Assembly (NCBI RefSeq): GCF_016802725.1
Contig: NC_052672.1
Coordinates: forward strand, 1,518,749-1,582,748
Length of the DNA stretch: 64,000 nucleotides
Direction of reading: 5' to 3'
From: Solenopsis invicta
Taxonomy: Eukaryota > Arthropoda > Insecta > Hymenoptera > Formicidae
Below are positions 1-13,789 of the stretch, piece by piece. The first letter of the stretch is position 1. The number at the start of each line of letters is the position of its first letter. The position numbers were made by a program, and so were the translations under genes. A model generated the notes under the pieces. That model searched no databases. It had not been told where the DNA came from and saw only the letters and a list, made by a program, of their open reading frames with translations.

Positions 1-1850
1 TTCCAATGCAGATCCACGCTTGTTTGACGCTTCTTAACGTAAAACACGTAAGATATCGCATAGATAACGATTCATTTGCAATTTGTGCTCGGAACTTCAA
101 TAGCTACGTTTCTGATGCAGATCAACGTTTGTTCGACGCTTTTTAACGTAAAACACGTGAGATATCGCATAGATAACGATTCATTTGCAATTCGAGCTGG
201 GAACTTCAATAGTTCCGTTTCTGATGCAGATCAACGCTTGTTTGACGCTTTTTAACCTAAAACACGTGAGATATCGCATAGATAGCGATTCGTTTGCAAT
301 TCGCGCTGGGATCTTCAATAGTTATGTTTCTGATGCAGATCAACGTTTGTTCGACGCTTTTTAACGTAAAACACGTGAGATATCGCATAGATAACGATTC
401 ATTTGCAATTCGCGCAGGGAACTTCAATAGTTTCGTTTCTGATGCAGATCAACGCTTGTTTGACGCTTTTTAACGTTAAACACGTGAGATATCGCATAGA
501 TAGCGTTTCGTTTGCAAATCGCGCTGGGATCTTCAATAGTCATGTTTCTGATGCAGATCAACGCTTGTTCGACGCTTTTTAACGTAAAACACATGAGATA
601 TCGCATAGATAGCGATTCGTTTGCATTTCGCCCTGGGAACTACAATAGTTTCGTTTCTGATGCAGATCCACGCTTGTTTGACGCTTTTTAACTTAAAACA
701 CGTAAGATATCGCATAGATAACGATTCATTTGCAAATCGCGCAGGGAACTTCAATAGTTATGTTTCTGATGCAGAACGACGCTTGTTCGACGCTTTTTAA
801 CGTAAAACACGTGAGATATCGCATAGATAACGATTCATTTGCAATTCGCGCTGGGAACTTCAATAGTTTCGTTTCTGATGCAGATCAACGCTTGTTTGAC
901 GCTTTTTAACGTTAAACACGTGAGATATCGCATAGATAGCGATTCGTTTGCAATTCGCGCTGGGATCTTCAATAGTTATGTTTCTGATGCAGATCAACGC
1001 TTGTTCGACGCTTTTTAACGTAAAACACGTGAGATATCGCATAGATAAAGATTCATTTGCAATTCGCGCAGGGAACTTCAATAGTTTCGTTTCTGATGCA
1101 GATCCACGCTTGTTTGACGCTTCTTAACGTAAAACACGTAAGATATCGCATAGATAACGATTCATTTGCAATTTGTGCTTGGAACTTCAATAGTTACGTT
1201 TCTGATGCAGATCAACGTTTGTTCGACGCTTTTTAACGTAAAACACGTGAGATATCGCATAGATAACGATTCATTTGCAATTCGCGCAGGGAACTTCAAT
1301 AGTTTCGTTTCTGATGCAGATAAACGCTTGTTTGACGCTTTTTAACGTAAAACACGTGAGATATCGCATAGATAACGATTCATTTGCAATTCGCGCTGGG
1401 AACTTCAATAGTTTCGTTTCTGATGCGGATCAACGCTTGTTTGACGCTTTTTAACGTAAAACACGTGAGATATCGCATAGATAGCGATTCGTTTGCAATT
1501 CGCGCTGGGATCTTCAATAGTAATGTTTCTGATGCAGATCAACGCTTGTTCGACGCTTTTTAACGTAAAACACGTGAGATATCGCATAGATAACAATTCA
1601 TTTGCCATTCGAGCCCGGAAATTCAATAGTAACGTTTCTGACGCAGATCATCGCTTGTTTGAAGCATTTTAACGTTAAACACGTGAGATATCGCATAAAT
1701 AGCGATTAGTTTGCAATTCGCGCTGGGAAATTCAATAGTTAAGTTTCTGATGCTGATCAACCCTTGTTTGAAGCATTTTAACGTAAAACACGTGAGATAT
1801 CTCATAGATAGCGATTCGTTTGCAATTCGCGCTGGGAACTTCAATAGTTA
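1..1850. repeat. Satellite higher-order block A1 (offset 2,725 bp)
   Basis: This block is repeated almost base for base at 2,726-4,575. The offset is 2,725 bp, exactly 25 monomers. Shared private variants include the TCTTAACG monomer followed by one with AATTTGTGCT, the AGTTCCGTTTC monomer and the adjacent CCTAAAACACG variant. Similarity fades after about 1,850, so the window starts inside a block and the second half of the 25-mer is not conserved between the two copies. Confidence 0.85.
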
Positions 1851-2725
1851 TGTTTCTGATGAAGAACCACGCTTGTTTGACGCTTTTTAACGTAAAACAC
1901 GTGAGATATCGCATAGATAACGAATAATTTGCAATTCTCGCTGTAAACGTCAATAGTTTCTTTTCTGATGATGATCCACGCTTGTTTGACGCTTTTTAAC
2001 GTAAAACACGTGAGATATCGCATAGACAGCGTTTCGTTTGCAATTCGCGCTGGGATCTTCAATAGTTATGTTTCTGATGCAGTTCAACGCTTGTTCGACT
2101 CTTTTTAACGTAAAACACGTGAGATATCGCATAGATACAGATTCATTTGCAATTCGCGCAGGGAACTTCAATAGTTTCGTTTCTGATGCAGATCCACGCT
2201 TGTTTGACGCTTCTTAACGTAAAACAGGTAAGATATAGCATAGATAACGATTCATTTGCAATTTGTGCTTGGAACATCAATAGTTATGTTTCTGATGCAG
2301 ATCAACGTTTGTTCGACGCTTTTTAACGTAAAACACGTGAGATATCGCATAGATAACGATTCATTTGCAATTCGCGCTGGGAACTTCAATAGTTTCGTTG
2401 CTGATGCAGATCAGCGCTTGTTTGACGCTTTTTAACGTAAAACACATGAGATATCGCATAGATAGAGATTCGTTTGCAATTCGCGCTGGGATCTTCAATA
2501 GTTATGTTTCTGATGCAGATAAATGCTTGTTCGACGCTTTTTAACGTAAAACACGTGAGATATCGCACAGACAGCGATTCGTTTGCATTTCGCGCTGGGA
2601 ACTTCAATAGTTTCGTTTCTGATGCAGATCCACGCCTGTTCGACACATTTTAACGTAAAACACGTGAGTTATCGAATAGATAAAGATTCATTTGCAATTC
2701 GCGCAGGGAACTTCAATAGTTTCGT

Positions 2726-4575
2726 TTCTAATGCAGATCCACGCTTGTTTGACGCTTCTTAACGTAAAACACGTAAGATATCGCATAGATAACGATTCAT
2801 TTGCAATTTGTGCTTGGAACTTCAATAGCTACGTTTCTGATGCAGATCAACGTTTGTTCGACGCTTTTTAACGTAAAACACGTGAGATATCGCATAGATA
2901 ACGATTCATTTGCAATTCGCGCTGGGAACTTCAATAGTTCCGTTTCTGATGCAGATCAACGCTTGTTTGACGCTTTTTAACCTAAAACACGTGAGATATC
3001 GCATAGATAGCGATTCGTTTGCAATTCGCGCTGGGATCTTCAATAGTTATGTTTCTGATGCAGATCAACGTTTGTTCGACGCTTTTTAACGTAAAACACG
3101 TGAGATATCGCATAGATAACGATTCATTTGCAATTCGCGCAGGGAACTTCAATAGTTTCGTTTCTGTTGCAGATCAACGCTTGTTTGACGCTTTTTAACG
3201 TAAAACACGTGAGATATCGCATAGATAGCGATTCGTTTGCAATTCGCGCTGGGATCTTCAATAGTTATGTTTCTGATGCAGATCAACGCTTGTTCGACGC
3301 TTTTTAACGTAAAACACGTGAGATATCGCATAGATAGCGATTCGTTTGCATTTCGCGCTGGGAACTTCAATAGTTTCGTTTCTGATGCAGATCCACTCTT
3401 GTTTGACGCTTTTTAACTTAAAACACGTAAGATATCGCATAGATAACGATTCATTTGCAATTCGCGCAGGGAACTTCAATAGTTATGTTTCTGATGCAGA
3501 ACGACGCTTGTTCGACGCTTTTTAACGTAAAACACGTGAGATGTCGCATAGATAACGATTCATTTGCAATTCGCGCTGGGAACTTCAATAGTTTCGTTTC
3601 TGATGCAGATCAACGCTTGTTTGACGCTTTTTAACGTTAAACACGTGAGATATCGCATAGATAGCGATTCGTTTGCAATTCGCGCTGGGATCTTCAATAG
3701 TTATGTTTCTGATGCTGATCAACGCTTGTTCGACGCTTTTTAACGTAAAACACGTGAGATATCGCATAGATAAAGATTCATTTGCAATTCGCGCAGGGAA
3801 CTTCAATAGTTTCGTTTCTGATGCAGATCCACGCTTGTTTGACGCTTCTTAACGTAAAACACGTAAGATATCGCATAGATAACGATTCATTTGCAATTTG
3901 TGCTTGGAACTTCAATAGTTATGTTTCTGATGCAGATCAACGTTTGTTCGACGCTTTTTAACGTAAAACACGTGAGATATCGCATAGATAACGATTCATT
4001 TGCAATTCACTCAGGGAAGTTCAATAGTTTCGTTTCTGATGCAGATAAACGCTTGTTTGACGCTTTTTAACGTAAAACACGTGAGATATCGCATAGATAA
4101 CGATTCATTTGCAATTCGCGCTGGGAACTTCAATAGTTTCGTTTCTGATGCGGATCAACGCTTGTTTGACGCTTTTTAACGTAAAACACGTGAGATATCG
4201 CATAGATAGCGATTCGTTTGCAATTCGCGCTGGGATCTTCAATAGTAATGTTTCTGATGCCGATCAACACTTGTTCGACGCTTTTTAACGTAAAACACGT
4301 GAGATATCGCATAGATAACAATTCATTTGCAATTCGTGCTGGGAAATTCAATAGTAACGTTTCTGATGCAGATCATCGCTTGTTTGAAGCATTTTAACGT
4401 AAAAGACGTGAGATATCGCATAGATAGCGATTAGTTTGCAATTCGCGCTGGGAAATTCAATAGTTACGTTTCTGACGCAGATCAACCCTTGTTTGAAGCA
4501 TTTTAACGTAAAACACGTGAGATATCGCATAGATAGCGATTCGTTTGCAATTCGCGCTGGGAACTTCAATAGTTA
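2726..4575. repeat. Satellite higher-order block A2
   Basis: Second copy of the block at 1-1,850. Small differences (for example GATGTCGC at about 3,541 and AATTCACTCAGG at about 4,005) give a few percent divergence, far less than between neighbouring monomers. A smaller 12-monomer offset (1,308 bp) links about 4,600 with about 5,910 through the shared GAGTTATCGCATAGATAAAG and GCGCATGGAACTTC variants. Confidence 0.85.
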
Positions 4576-7290
4576 TGTTTCTGATGTAGATCAACGCTTG
4601 TTCGACGCATTTAAACGTAAAACACGTGAGTTATCGCATAGATAAAGATTCATTTGCAATTCGCGCATGGAACTTCAATAGTTTCGTTTCTGATGCAGAT
4701 CCACGCTTGTTTGACGCTTCTTAATGTAAAACACGTAAGATATCGCATAGATAACGATTCATTTGCAATTTGTGCTTGGAACTTCAATAGCAATGTTTCT
4801 CATGCAGATCCACGTTTGTTCGACGCTTTTTAACGTAAAACACGTGAGATATCGCATAGATAACGATTCATTTGCAATTCGCGCTGGGAACTTCAATAGT
4901 TTCGTTTATGATGCAGATCAACGCTTGTTTGACGCTTTTTAACCTAAATCACGTGAGATATCGCATAGATAGCGATTCGTTTGCAATTCGCGTTGGGATC
5001 TTCAATAGTAATGTTTCTGATGCAGATCAACGCTTGTTCGACGCTTTTTAACGTAAAACACGTGAGATATCGCATAGATAACGATTCATTTGCAATTCGG
5101 GCTGGGAAATTCAATAGTAACGTTTCTGATGCAGATCATCGCTTGTTTGAAGCATTTTAACGTAAAACACGTGAGATATCTCATAGATAGCGATTAGTTT
5201 GCAATTCGCGCTGGGAAATTCAATAGTTACGTTTCTGATGCAGATCAACCCTTGTTTGAAGCATTTTAACGTAAAACACGTGAGATATCGCATAGATAAC
5301 GATTCATTTGCAATTCGGGCTGGGAAATTCAATAGTAACGTTTCTGATGCAGATCATCGCTTGTTTGAAGCATTTTAACGTAAAATACGTGAGATATCGC
5401 ATAGATAGCGATTAGTTTGCAATTCGCGCTGGGAAATTCAATAGTTACGTTTCTGATGCAGATCAACCCTTGTTTGAAGCATTTTAACGTAAAACACGTG
5501 AGATATCGCATAGATAGCGATTCATTTGCAATTCGCGCAGGGAACTTCAATAGTTTCGTTTCTGATGCAGATCCACGCTTGTTTGACGCTTCTTAACGTA
5601 AAACACGTAAGATATCGCATAGATAGCGATTCGTTTGCAATTCGCGCTGGGATCTTCAATAGTTATGTTTCTGATGCATATCAACGCTTGTTCGACGCTT
5701 TTTAACGTAAAACACGTGAGATATCGCATAGATAGCGATTCGTTTGCAATTCGCGCTGGGAACTTCAATAGTTACGTTTCTGATGCAGATCAACCCTTGT
5801 TTGAAGCATTTTAACGTAAAACACGTGAGATATCGCATAGATAGCGATTCGTTTGCAATTCGCGCTGGGAACTTCAATAGTTATGTTTCTGATGAAGATC
5901 CACGCTTGTTCGACGCATTTTAACGTAAAACACGTGAGTTATCGCATAGATAAAGATTCATTTGCAATTCGCGCATGGAACTTCAATAGTTTCGTTTCTG
6001 ATGCAGATCCACGCTTGTTTGACGCTTCTTAACGTAAAACACGTGAGATATCGCATAGATAACGATTCATTTGCAATTTGTGCTTGGAACTTCAATAGTT
6101 ATGTTTCTGATGCAGATCAACGTTTGTTCGACGCTTTTTAACGTAAAACACGTGAGATATCGCATAGATAACGATTCATTTGCAATTCGCGCTGGAAACT
6201 TAAATAGTTTCGTTTCTGATGCGGATCAACGCTTGTTTGACGCTTTTTAACGTAAAACACGTGAGATATCGCATAGATAGCGATTCGTTTGCAATTCGCG
6301 CTGGGATCTTCAATAGTTATGTTTCTGATGCAGATCAACGCTTGTTCGACGCTTTTTAACGTAAAACACGTGAGATATCGCATAGATAACGATTCATTTG
6401 CAATTCGCGCTGGGAAATTCAATAGTTTCGTTTCTGATGCAGATCAACGCTTGTTTGACGCTTTTTAACGTAAAACACGTGAGATATCGCATAGATAGCG
6501 ATTCGTTTGCAATTCGCACTGGGAACTTCAATAGTTTCGTTTCTGATGCAGATCCACGCTTGTTTGACGTTTTTTAACGTAAAACACGTGAGAAATCGCA
6601 TAGATAACGATTCATTTGCAATTCGCGCAGGGAACTTCAATAGTTTCGTTTTTGATGCAGATCCACGGTTGTTTGACGCTTCTTAACGAAAAACACGTAA
6701 GATATCGCATAGATAACGATTCATTTGCAATTTGTGCTTGGAACTTCAATAGCTATGTTTCTGATGCAGATCAACGTTTGTTCGACGCTTTTTAACGTAA
6801 AACACGTGAGATATCGCATAGATAACGAATAATTTGCAATTCTCGCTGTAAACGTCAATAGTTTATTTTCTGATGAAGATCCACGCTTGTTTGACGCTTT
6901 TTAACGTAAAACACGTGAGATATCGCATAGACAGCGTTTCGTTTGCAATTCGCGCTGGGATCTTCAATAGTTATGTTTCTGATGCCGTTCAACGCTTGTT
7001 CGACGCTTTTTAACGTAAAACACGTGAGATATCGCATAGATAAAGATTCATTTGCAATTCGCGCAGGGAACTTCAATAGTTTCGTTTCTGATGCAGATCC
7101 ACGCTTGTTTGACGCTTCTTAACGTAAAACAGGTAAGATATAGCATAGATAACGATTCATTTGCAATTTGTGCTTGGAACATCAATAGTTATGTTTCTGA
7201 TGCAGATCAACGTTTGTTCGACGCTTTTTAACGTAAAACACGTAAGATATCGCATAGATAAAGATTCATTTGCAATTCGCGCTGGGAACT

Positions 7291-9470
7291 TCAATAGTTT
7301 CGTTTCTGATGCAGATCAACGCTTGTTTGACGCTTTTTAACGTTAAACACGTGAGATATCGCATAGATAGCGATTCGTTTGCAATTCGCGCTGGGATCTT
7401 CAATAGTTATGTTTCTGATGCAGATCAACGCTTGTTCGACGCTTTTTAACGTAAAACACGTGAGATATCGCATAGATAAAGATTCATTTGCAATTCGCGC
7501 AGGGAACTTCAATAGTTTCGTTTCTGATGCAGATCCACGCTTGTTTGACGCTTCTTAACGTAAAACACTTAAGATATCGCATAGATAACGATTTATTTGC
7601 AATTTGTGCTTGGAACTTCAATAGTTATGTTTCTGATGCAGATCAACGTTTGTTCGACGCTTTTTAACGTAAAACACGTGAGATATCGCATAGAAAACGA
7701 TTCATTTGCAATTCGCGCAGGGAAGTTCAATAGTTTCGTTTCTGATGCAGATCAACGCTTGTTTGACGCCTTTTAACGTAAAACACGTGAGATATCGCAT
7801 AGATAGCGATTCGTTTGCAATTCGCGCTGGGATCTTCAATAGTAATGTTTCTGATGCAGATCAACGCTTGTTCGACGCTTTTTAACGTAAAACACGTGAG
7901 ATATCGCATAGATAACGATTCATTTGCAATTCGGGCTGGGAAATTCAATAGAAACGTTTCTGATGCAGATCATCGCTTGTTTGAAGCATTTTAACGTAAA
8001 ACACGTGAGATATCGCATAGATAGCGATTAGTTTGCAATTCGCGCTGGGAACATAAATAGTTATGTTTCTGATGCAGATCAACGCTTGTTCGACGCTTTT
8101 TAACGTAAAACACGTAAGATATCGCATAGATAACGATTCATTTGCAATTCGAGCGGGGAACTTTAATAGTTTCGTTTCTTATGCAGATCACCGCTTGTTT
8201 GACGTGTTTTAACGTAAAACACGTGAGATATCACATAGATAACGATTCATTTGCTATTCGCGCTGGGAACTTCAATAGTTATGTTTCTGATGAAGATCCA
8301 CGCTTGTTCGACGCATTTTAACGTAAAACACGTGAGATATCGTTTAGATAGCAATTCGTTTGCAATTCGCGCTGGGATCTTCAATAGTTATGTTTCTGAT
8401 GCAGATCCACGCTTGTTTGACGCTTTTTAACTTAAAACACGTAAGATATCGCATAGATAACGAATAATTTGCAATTCTCGCTGTAAACGTCATTAGTTTC
8501 GTTTCTGATGAAGATCCACGCTTGTTTGACGCTTTTTAACGTAAAACACGTGAGATATCGCATAGATAACGATTCATTTGCAATTCGCGCAGGGAACTTC
8601 AATAGTTATGTTTCTGATGCAGAACGACGCTTGTTCGACGCTTTTTAACGTAAAACACGTGAGATATCGCATAGATAGCGATTCGTTTGCAATTCGCACT
8701 GGGAACTTCAATAGTTATGTTTCTGATGCAGATCAACGTTTGTTCGACGCTTTTTAACGTAAAACACGTGAGATATCGCATAGATAACGATTCATTTGCA
8801 ATTCACGCTGGGAAATTCAATAGTTACGTTTCTGAAGCAGATCAACCCTTGTTTGAAGCATTTTAACGTAAAACACGTGAGATATCGCATAGATAGCAAT
8901 TCGTTTGCAATTCGCGCTGGGTACTTCAATAGTTATGTTTCTGATGAAGATCCACGCTTGTTCGGCGCATTTTAACGTAAAACACGTGAGATATCGCATA
9001 GATAACGATTAATTTGCAATTCTCGCTGTAAACGACAATAGTTTCGTTTCTGATGAAGATCCACGCTTGTTTGACGCTTTTTAACGTAAAACACGTGAGA
9101 TATCGCATAGATAGCGATTCGTTTGCAATTCGCGCTGGGATCATCAATAGTTTCGTTTCTGATGCAGATCAACGCTTGTTCGACGCATTTTAACGTAAAA
9201 CACGTGAGTTATCGCATAGATAAAGATTCATTTGCAATTCGCGCAGGGATTTTCAATAGTTTCGTTTCTGATGCAGATCCACGCTTGTTTGACGCTTCTT
9301 AATGTAAAACAGGTAAGATATCGCATAGATAACGATTCATTTGCAATTTGTGCTTGGAACTTCAATAGTTATGTTTCTGATGCAGATCAACGTTTGTTCG
9401 ACGCTTTTTAACGTAAAACACGTGAGATATCGCATAGATAACGATTCATTTGCAATTCGCGCTGGGAACT
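7291..9470. repeat. Satellite higher-order block B1 (20 monomers)
   Basis: A 2,180-bp block (20 x 109) followed directly by a second copy. Diagnostic shared variants are AAAACACTTAAGATATCG (about 7,563), GAGCGGGGAACTTTAATAG (8,152) and TTCTTATGCAGATCACCGC. The abutting position means this is a local tandem duplication of a 20-mer. Confidence 0.85.
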
Positions 9471-11421
9471 TCAATAGTTTCGTTTCTGATGCAGATCAGC
9501 GCTTGTTTGACGCTTTTTAACGTAAAACACGTGAGATATCGCATAGATAGCGATTCGTTTGCAATTCGCGCTGGGATCTTCAATAGTTATGTTTCTGATG
9601 CAGATCAACGCTTGTTCGACGCTTTTTAACGTAAAACACGTGAGATATCGCATAGATAAAGATTCATTTGCAATTCGCGCAGGGAACTTCAATAGTTTCG
9701 TTTCTGATGCAGATCAACGCTTCTTAACGTAAAACACTTAAGATATCGCATAGATAACGATTCATTTGCAATTTGTGCTTGGAACTTCAATAGTTATGTT
9801 TCTGATGCAGATCAACGTTTGTTCGACGCTTTTTAACGTAAAACACGTGAGATATCGCATAGATAACGATTCATTTGCAATTCGCGCAGGGAAGTTCAAT
9901 AGTTTCGTTTCTGATGCAGATAAACGCTTGTTTGACGCCTTTTTACGTAAAACACGTGAGATATCGCATAGATAGCGATTCGTTTGCAATTCGCGCTGGA
10001 ATCTTAAATAGTAATGTTTCTGATGCAGATCAACGCTTGTTCGACGCTTTTTAACGTAAAACACGTGAGATATCGCATAGATAACGATTCATTTGCAATT
10101 CGGGCTGGGAAATTCAATAGTAACGTTTCTGATGCAGATCATCGCTTGTTTGAAGCATTTTAACGTAAAACACGTGAGATATCGCATAGATAGCGATTAG
10201 TTTGCAATACGCGCTGGGAACATAAATAGTTATGTTTCTGATGCAGATCAACGCTTGTTCGACGCTTTTTAACGTAAAACACGTAAGATATCGCATAGAT
10301 AACGATTCATTTGCAATTCGAGCGGGGAACTTTAATAGTTTCGTTTCTTATGCAGATCACCGCTTGTTTGACGTGTTTTAACGTAAAACACGTGAGATAT
10401 CACATAGATAACGATTCATTTGCTATTCGCGCTGGGAACTTCAATAGTTATGTTTCTGATGAAGATCCACGCTTGTTCGACGCATTTTAACGTAAAACAC
10501 GTGAGATATCGTAATGATAGCGATTCGTTTGCATTTCGCGCTGGGAACTTCAATAGTTATGTTTCTGATGCAGATCCACGCTTGTTTGACGCTTTTTAAC
10601 TTAAAACACGTAAGATATCGCATAGATAGCGATTCGTTTGCAATTCGCACTGGGAACTTCAATAGTTATGTTTCTGATGCAGATCAACGTTTGTTCGACG
10701 CTTTTTAACGTAAAACACGTGAGATATCGCATAGATAACGATTCATTTGCAATTCACGCTGGGAAATTCAATAGTTACGTTTCTGATGCAGATCAACCCT
10801 TGTTTGAAGCATTTTAACGTAAAACACGTGAGATATCGCATAGAAAGCGATTCGTTTGCAATTCGCGCTGGGAACTTCAATAGTTATGTTTCTGATGAAG
10901 ATCCACGCTTGTTCGGCGCATTTTAACGTAAAACACGTGAGATATAGCATAGATAACGATTCGTTTGCAATTCGCGCTGTAAACGTCAATAGTTTCGTTT
11001 CTGATGAAGATCCACGCTTGTTTGACGCTTTTTAACGTAAAACGAGTGAGATATCGCATAGACAGCGATTCGTTTGCAATTCGCGCTGGGATATTCAATA
11101 GTTTCGTTTCTGATGCAGATCCTCGCTTGTTCGACGCATTTTAACGTAAAACACGTGAGTTATCGCATAGATAAAGATTCATTTGCAATTCGCGCAGGGA
11201 ACTTCAATAGTTTCGTTTCTGATGCAGATCCACGCTTGTTTGACGCTTCTTAACGTAAAACAGGTAAGATATCGCATAGATAACGATTCATTTGCAATTT
11301 GTGCTTGGAACTTCAATAGTTATGTTTCTGATGCAGATCAACGTTTGTTCGACGCTTTTTAACGTAAAACACGTGAGATATCGCATAGATAACGATTCAT
11401 TTGCAATTCGCGCAGGGAACT
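9471..11421. repeat. Satellite higher-order block B2, with two deletions
   Basis: Second copy of the 20-mer, 1,951 bp long. An 11-bp deletion around 9,717-9,722 (GATCAACGCTTCTTAACG where B1 has an extra GTTTGACG-type segment) changes the offset from 2,180 to 2,169. A two-monomer (218-bp) deletion near 10,600 changes it again to 1,951. After that the copies match through the GTAAACG monomers and the AAAACAGGTAAG variant (9,307 versus 11,258). Confidence 0.83.
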
Positions 11422-13789
11422 TCAATAGTTTCGTTTCTGATGCAGATCAACGTTTGTTCGACGCTTTTTAACGTAAAACACGTGAGATAACGCATAGATA
11501 ACGATTCATTTGCAATTCGCGCTGGGAACTTCAATAGTTCCGTTTCTGATGCAGATCAACGCTTGTTTGACGCTTTTTAACCTAAAACACGTGAGATATC
11601 GCATAGATAGCGATTCGTTTGCAATTCGCGCTGGGATCTTCAATAGTTATGTTTCTGATGCAGATCAACGTTTGTTCGACGCTTTTTAACGTAAAACACG
11701 TGAGATATCGCATAGATAACGATTCATTTGCAATTCGCGCAGGGAACTTCAATAGTTTCGTTTCTGATGAAGATCCACGCTTGTTTGACGCTTTTTAACG
11801 TAAAACACGTGAGATACCGCATAGATAGCGATTCGTTTGCAATTTGTGCTTGGAACTTCAATAGTTATGTTTCTGATGCAGATCAACGTTTGTTCGACGC
11901 TTTTTAACGTAAAACACGTGAGATATTGCATAGATAACGATTCATTTGCAATTCGCGCAGGGAACTTCAATAGTTTCGTTTCTGATGCAGATCAACGCTT
12001 GTTTGACGCCTTTTAACGTAAAACACGTGAGATATCGCATAGATAGCGATTCGTTTGCAATTCGCGCTGGGATCTTCAATAGTAATGTTTCTGATGCCGA
12101 TCAACACTTGTTCGACGCTTTTTAACGTAAAACACGTGAGATATCGCATAGATAACAATTCATTTGCAATTCGTGCTGGGAAATTCAATAGTAACGTTTC
12201 TGATGCAGATCATCGCTTGTTTGAAGCATTTTAACGTAAAACACGTGAGATATCGCATAGATAGCGATTAGTTTGCAATTCGCGCTGGGAAATTCAATAG
12301 TTACGTTTCTGATGCAGATCAACCCTTGTTTGAAGCATTTTAACGTAAAACACGTGAGATATCGCATAGATAGCGATTCGTTTGCAATTCGCGCTGGGAA
12401 CTTCAATAGTTATGTTTCTGATGAAGATCCACGCTTGTTCGACGCATTTTAACGTAAAACACGTGAGTTATCGCATAGATAAAGATTCATTTGCAATTCG
12501 CGCAGGGAACTTCAATAGTTTCGTTTCTGATGCAAATCCACGCTTGTTTGATGCTTCATAATGTAAAACACGTAAGATATCGCATAGATAACGATTCATT
12601 TGCAATTTGTGCTTGGAACTTCAATAGTTATGTTTCTGATGCAGATCAACGTTTGTTCGACGCTTTTTAACGTAAAACACGTGAGATATCGCATAGATAA
12701 CGATTCATTTGCAATTCGCGCTGGGAACTTAAATAGTTTCGTTTCTGATGCGGATCAACGCTTGTTTGACGCTTTTTAACGTAAAACACGTGAGATATCG
12801 CATAGATAGCGATTCGTTTGCAATTCGCCCTGGGATCTTCAATAGTTACGTTTCTGATGCAGATCAACCCTTGTTTGAAGCATTTTAACGTAAAACACGT
12901 GAGATATTGCATAGATAGCGGTTCGTTTGCAAATCGCCATGGGAACATCAATAGTTATGTTTCTGATGAAGATCCACGCTTGTTCGACGCATTTTAACGT
13001 AAAACACGTGAGTTATCGCATAGATATTGATTCATTTGCAATTCGCGCAGGGAACTTCAATATTTTCGTTTCTGATGCAGATCCACGCTTGTTTGACGCT
13101 TCTTAACGTAAAACACGTAAGATATCGCATAGATAACGATTCATTTGCAATTTGTGCTTGGAACTTCAATAGCAATGTTTCTGATGCAGATCAACATTTG
13201 TTCGACGCTTTTTAACGTAAAACACGTGAGATATCGCATAGATAACGATTCATTTGCAATTCGGGCTGGGAACTTCAATAGTTTCGTTTCTGATGCAGAT
13301 CAACGCTTGTTTGACGCTTTTTAACCTAAAACACGTGAGATATCGCATAGATAGCGATTCGTTTGCAATTCGCGCTGGGATCTTCAATAGTAATGTTTCT
13401 GATGCAGATCAACGCTTGTTCGACGCTTTTTAACGTAAAACACGTGAGATATCGCATAGATAACGATTCATTTGCAATTCGGGCTGGGAAATTCAATAGT
13501 AACGTTTCTGATGCAGATCATCGCTTGTTTGAAGCATTTTAACGTAAAATACGTGAGATATCGCATAGATAGCGATTAGTTTGCAATTCGCGCTGGGAAA
13601 TTCAATAGTTACGTTTCTGATGCAGATCAACCCTTGTTTGAAGCATTTTAACGTAAAACACGTGAGATATCGCATAGATAACGATTCATATGCAATTCGC
13701 TCAAGGAACTTCAATAGTTTCGTTTCTGATGCAGATCCACGCTTGTTTGACGCTTCTTAACGTAAAACAGGTAAGATATCGCATAGATA

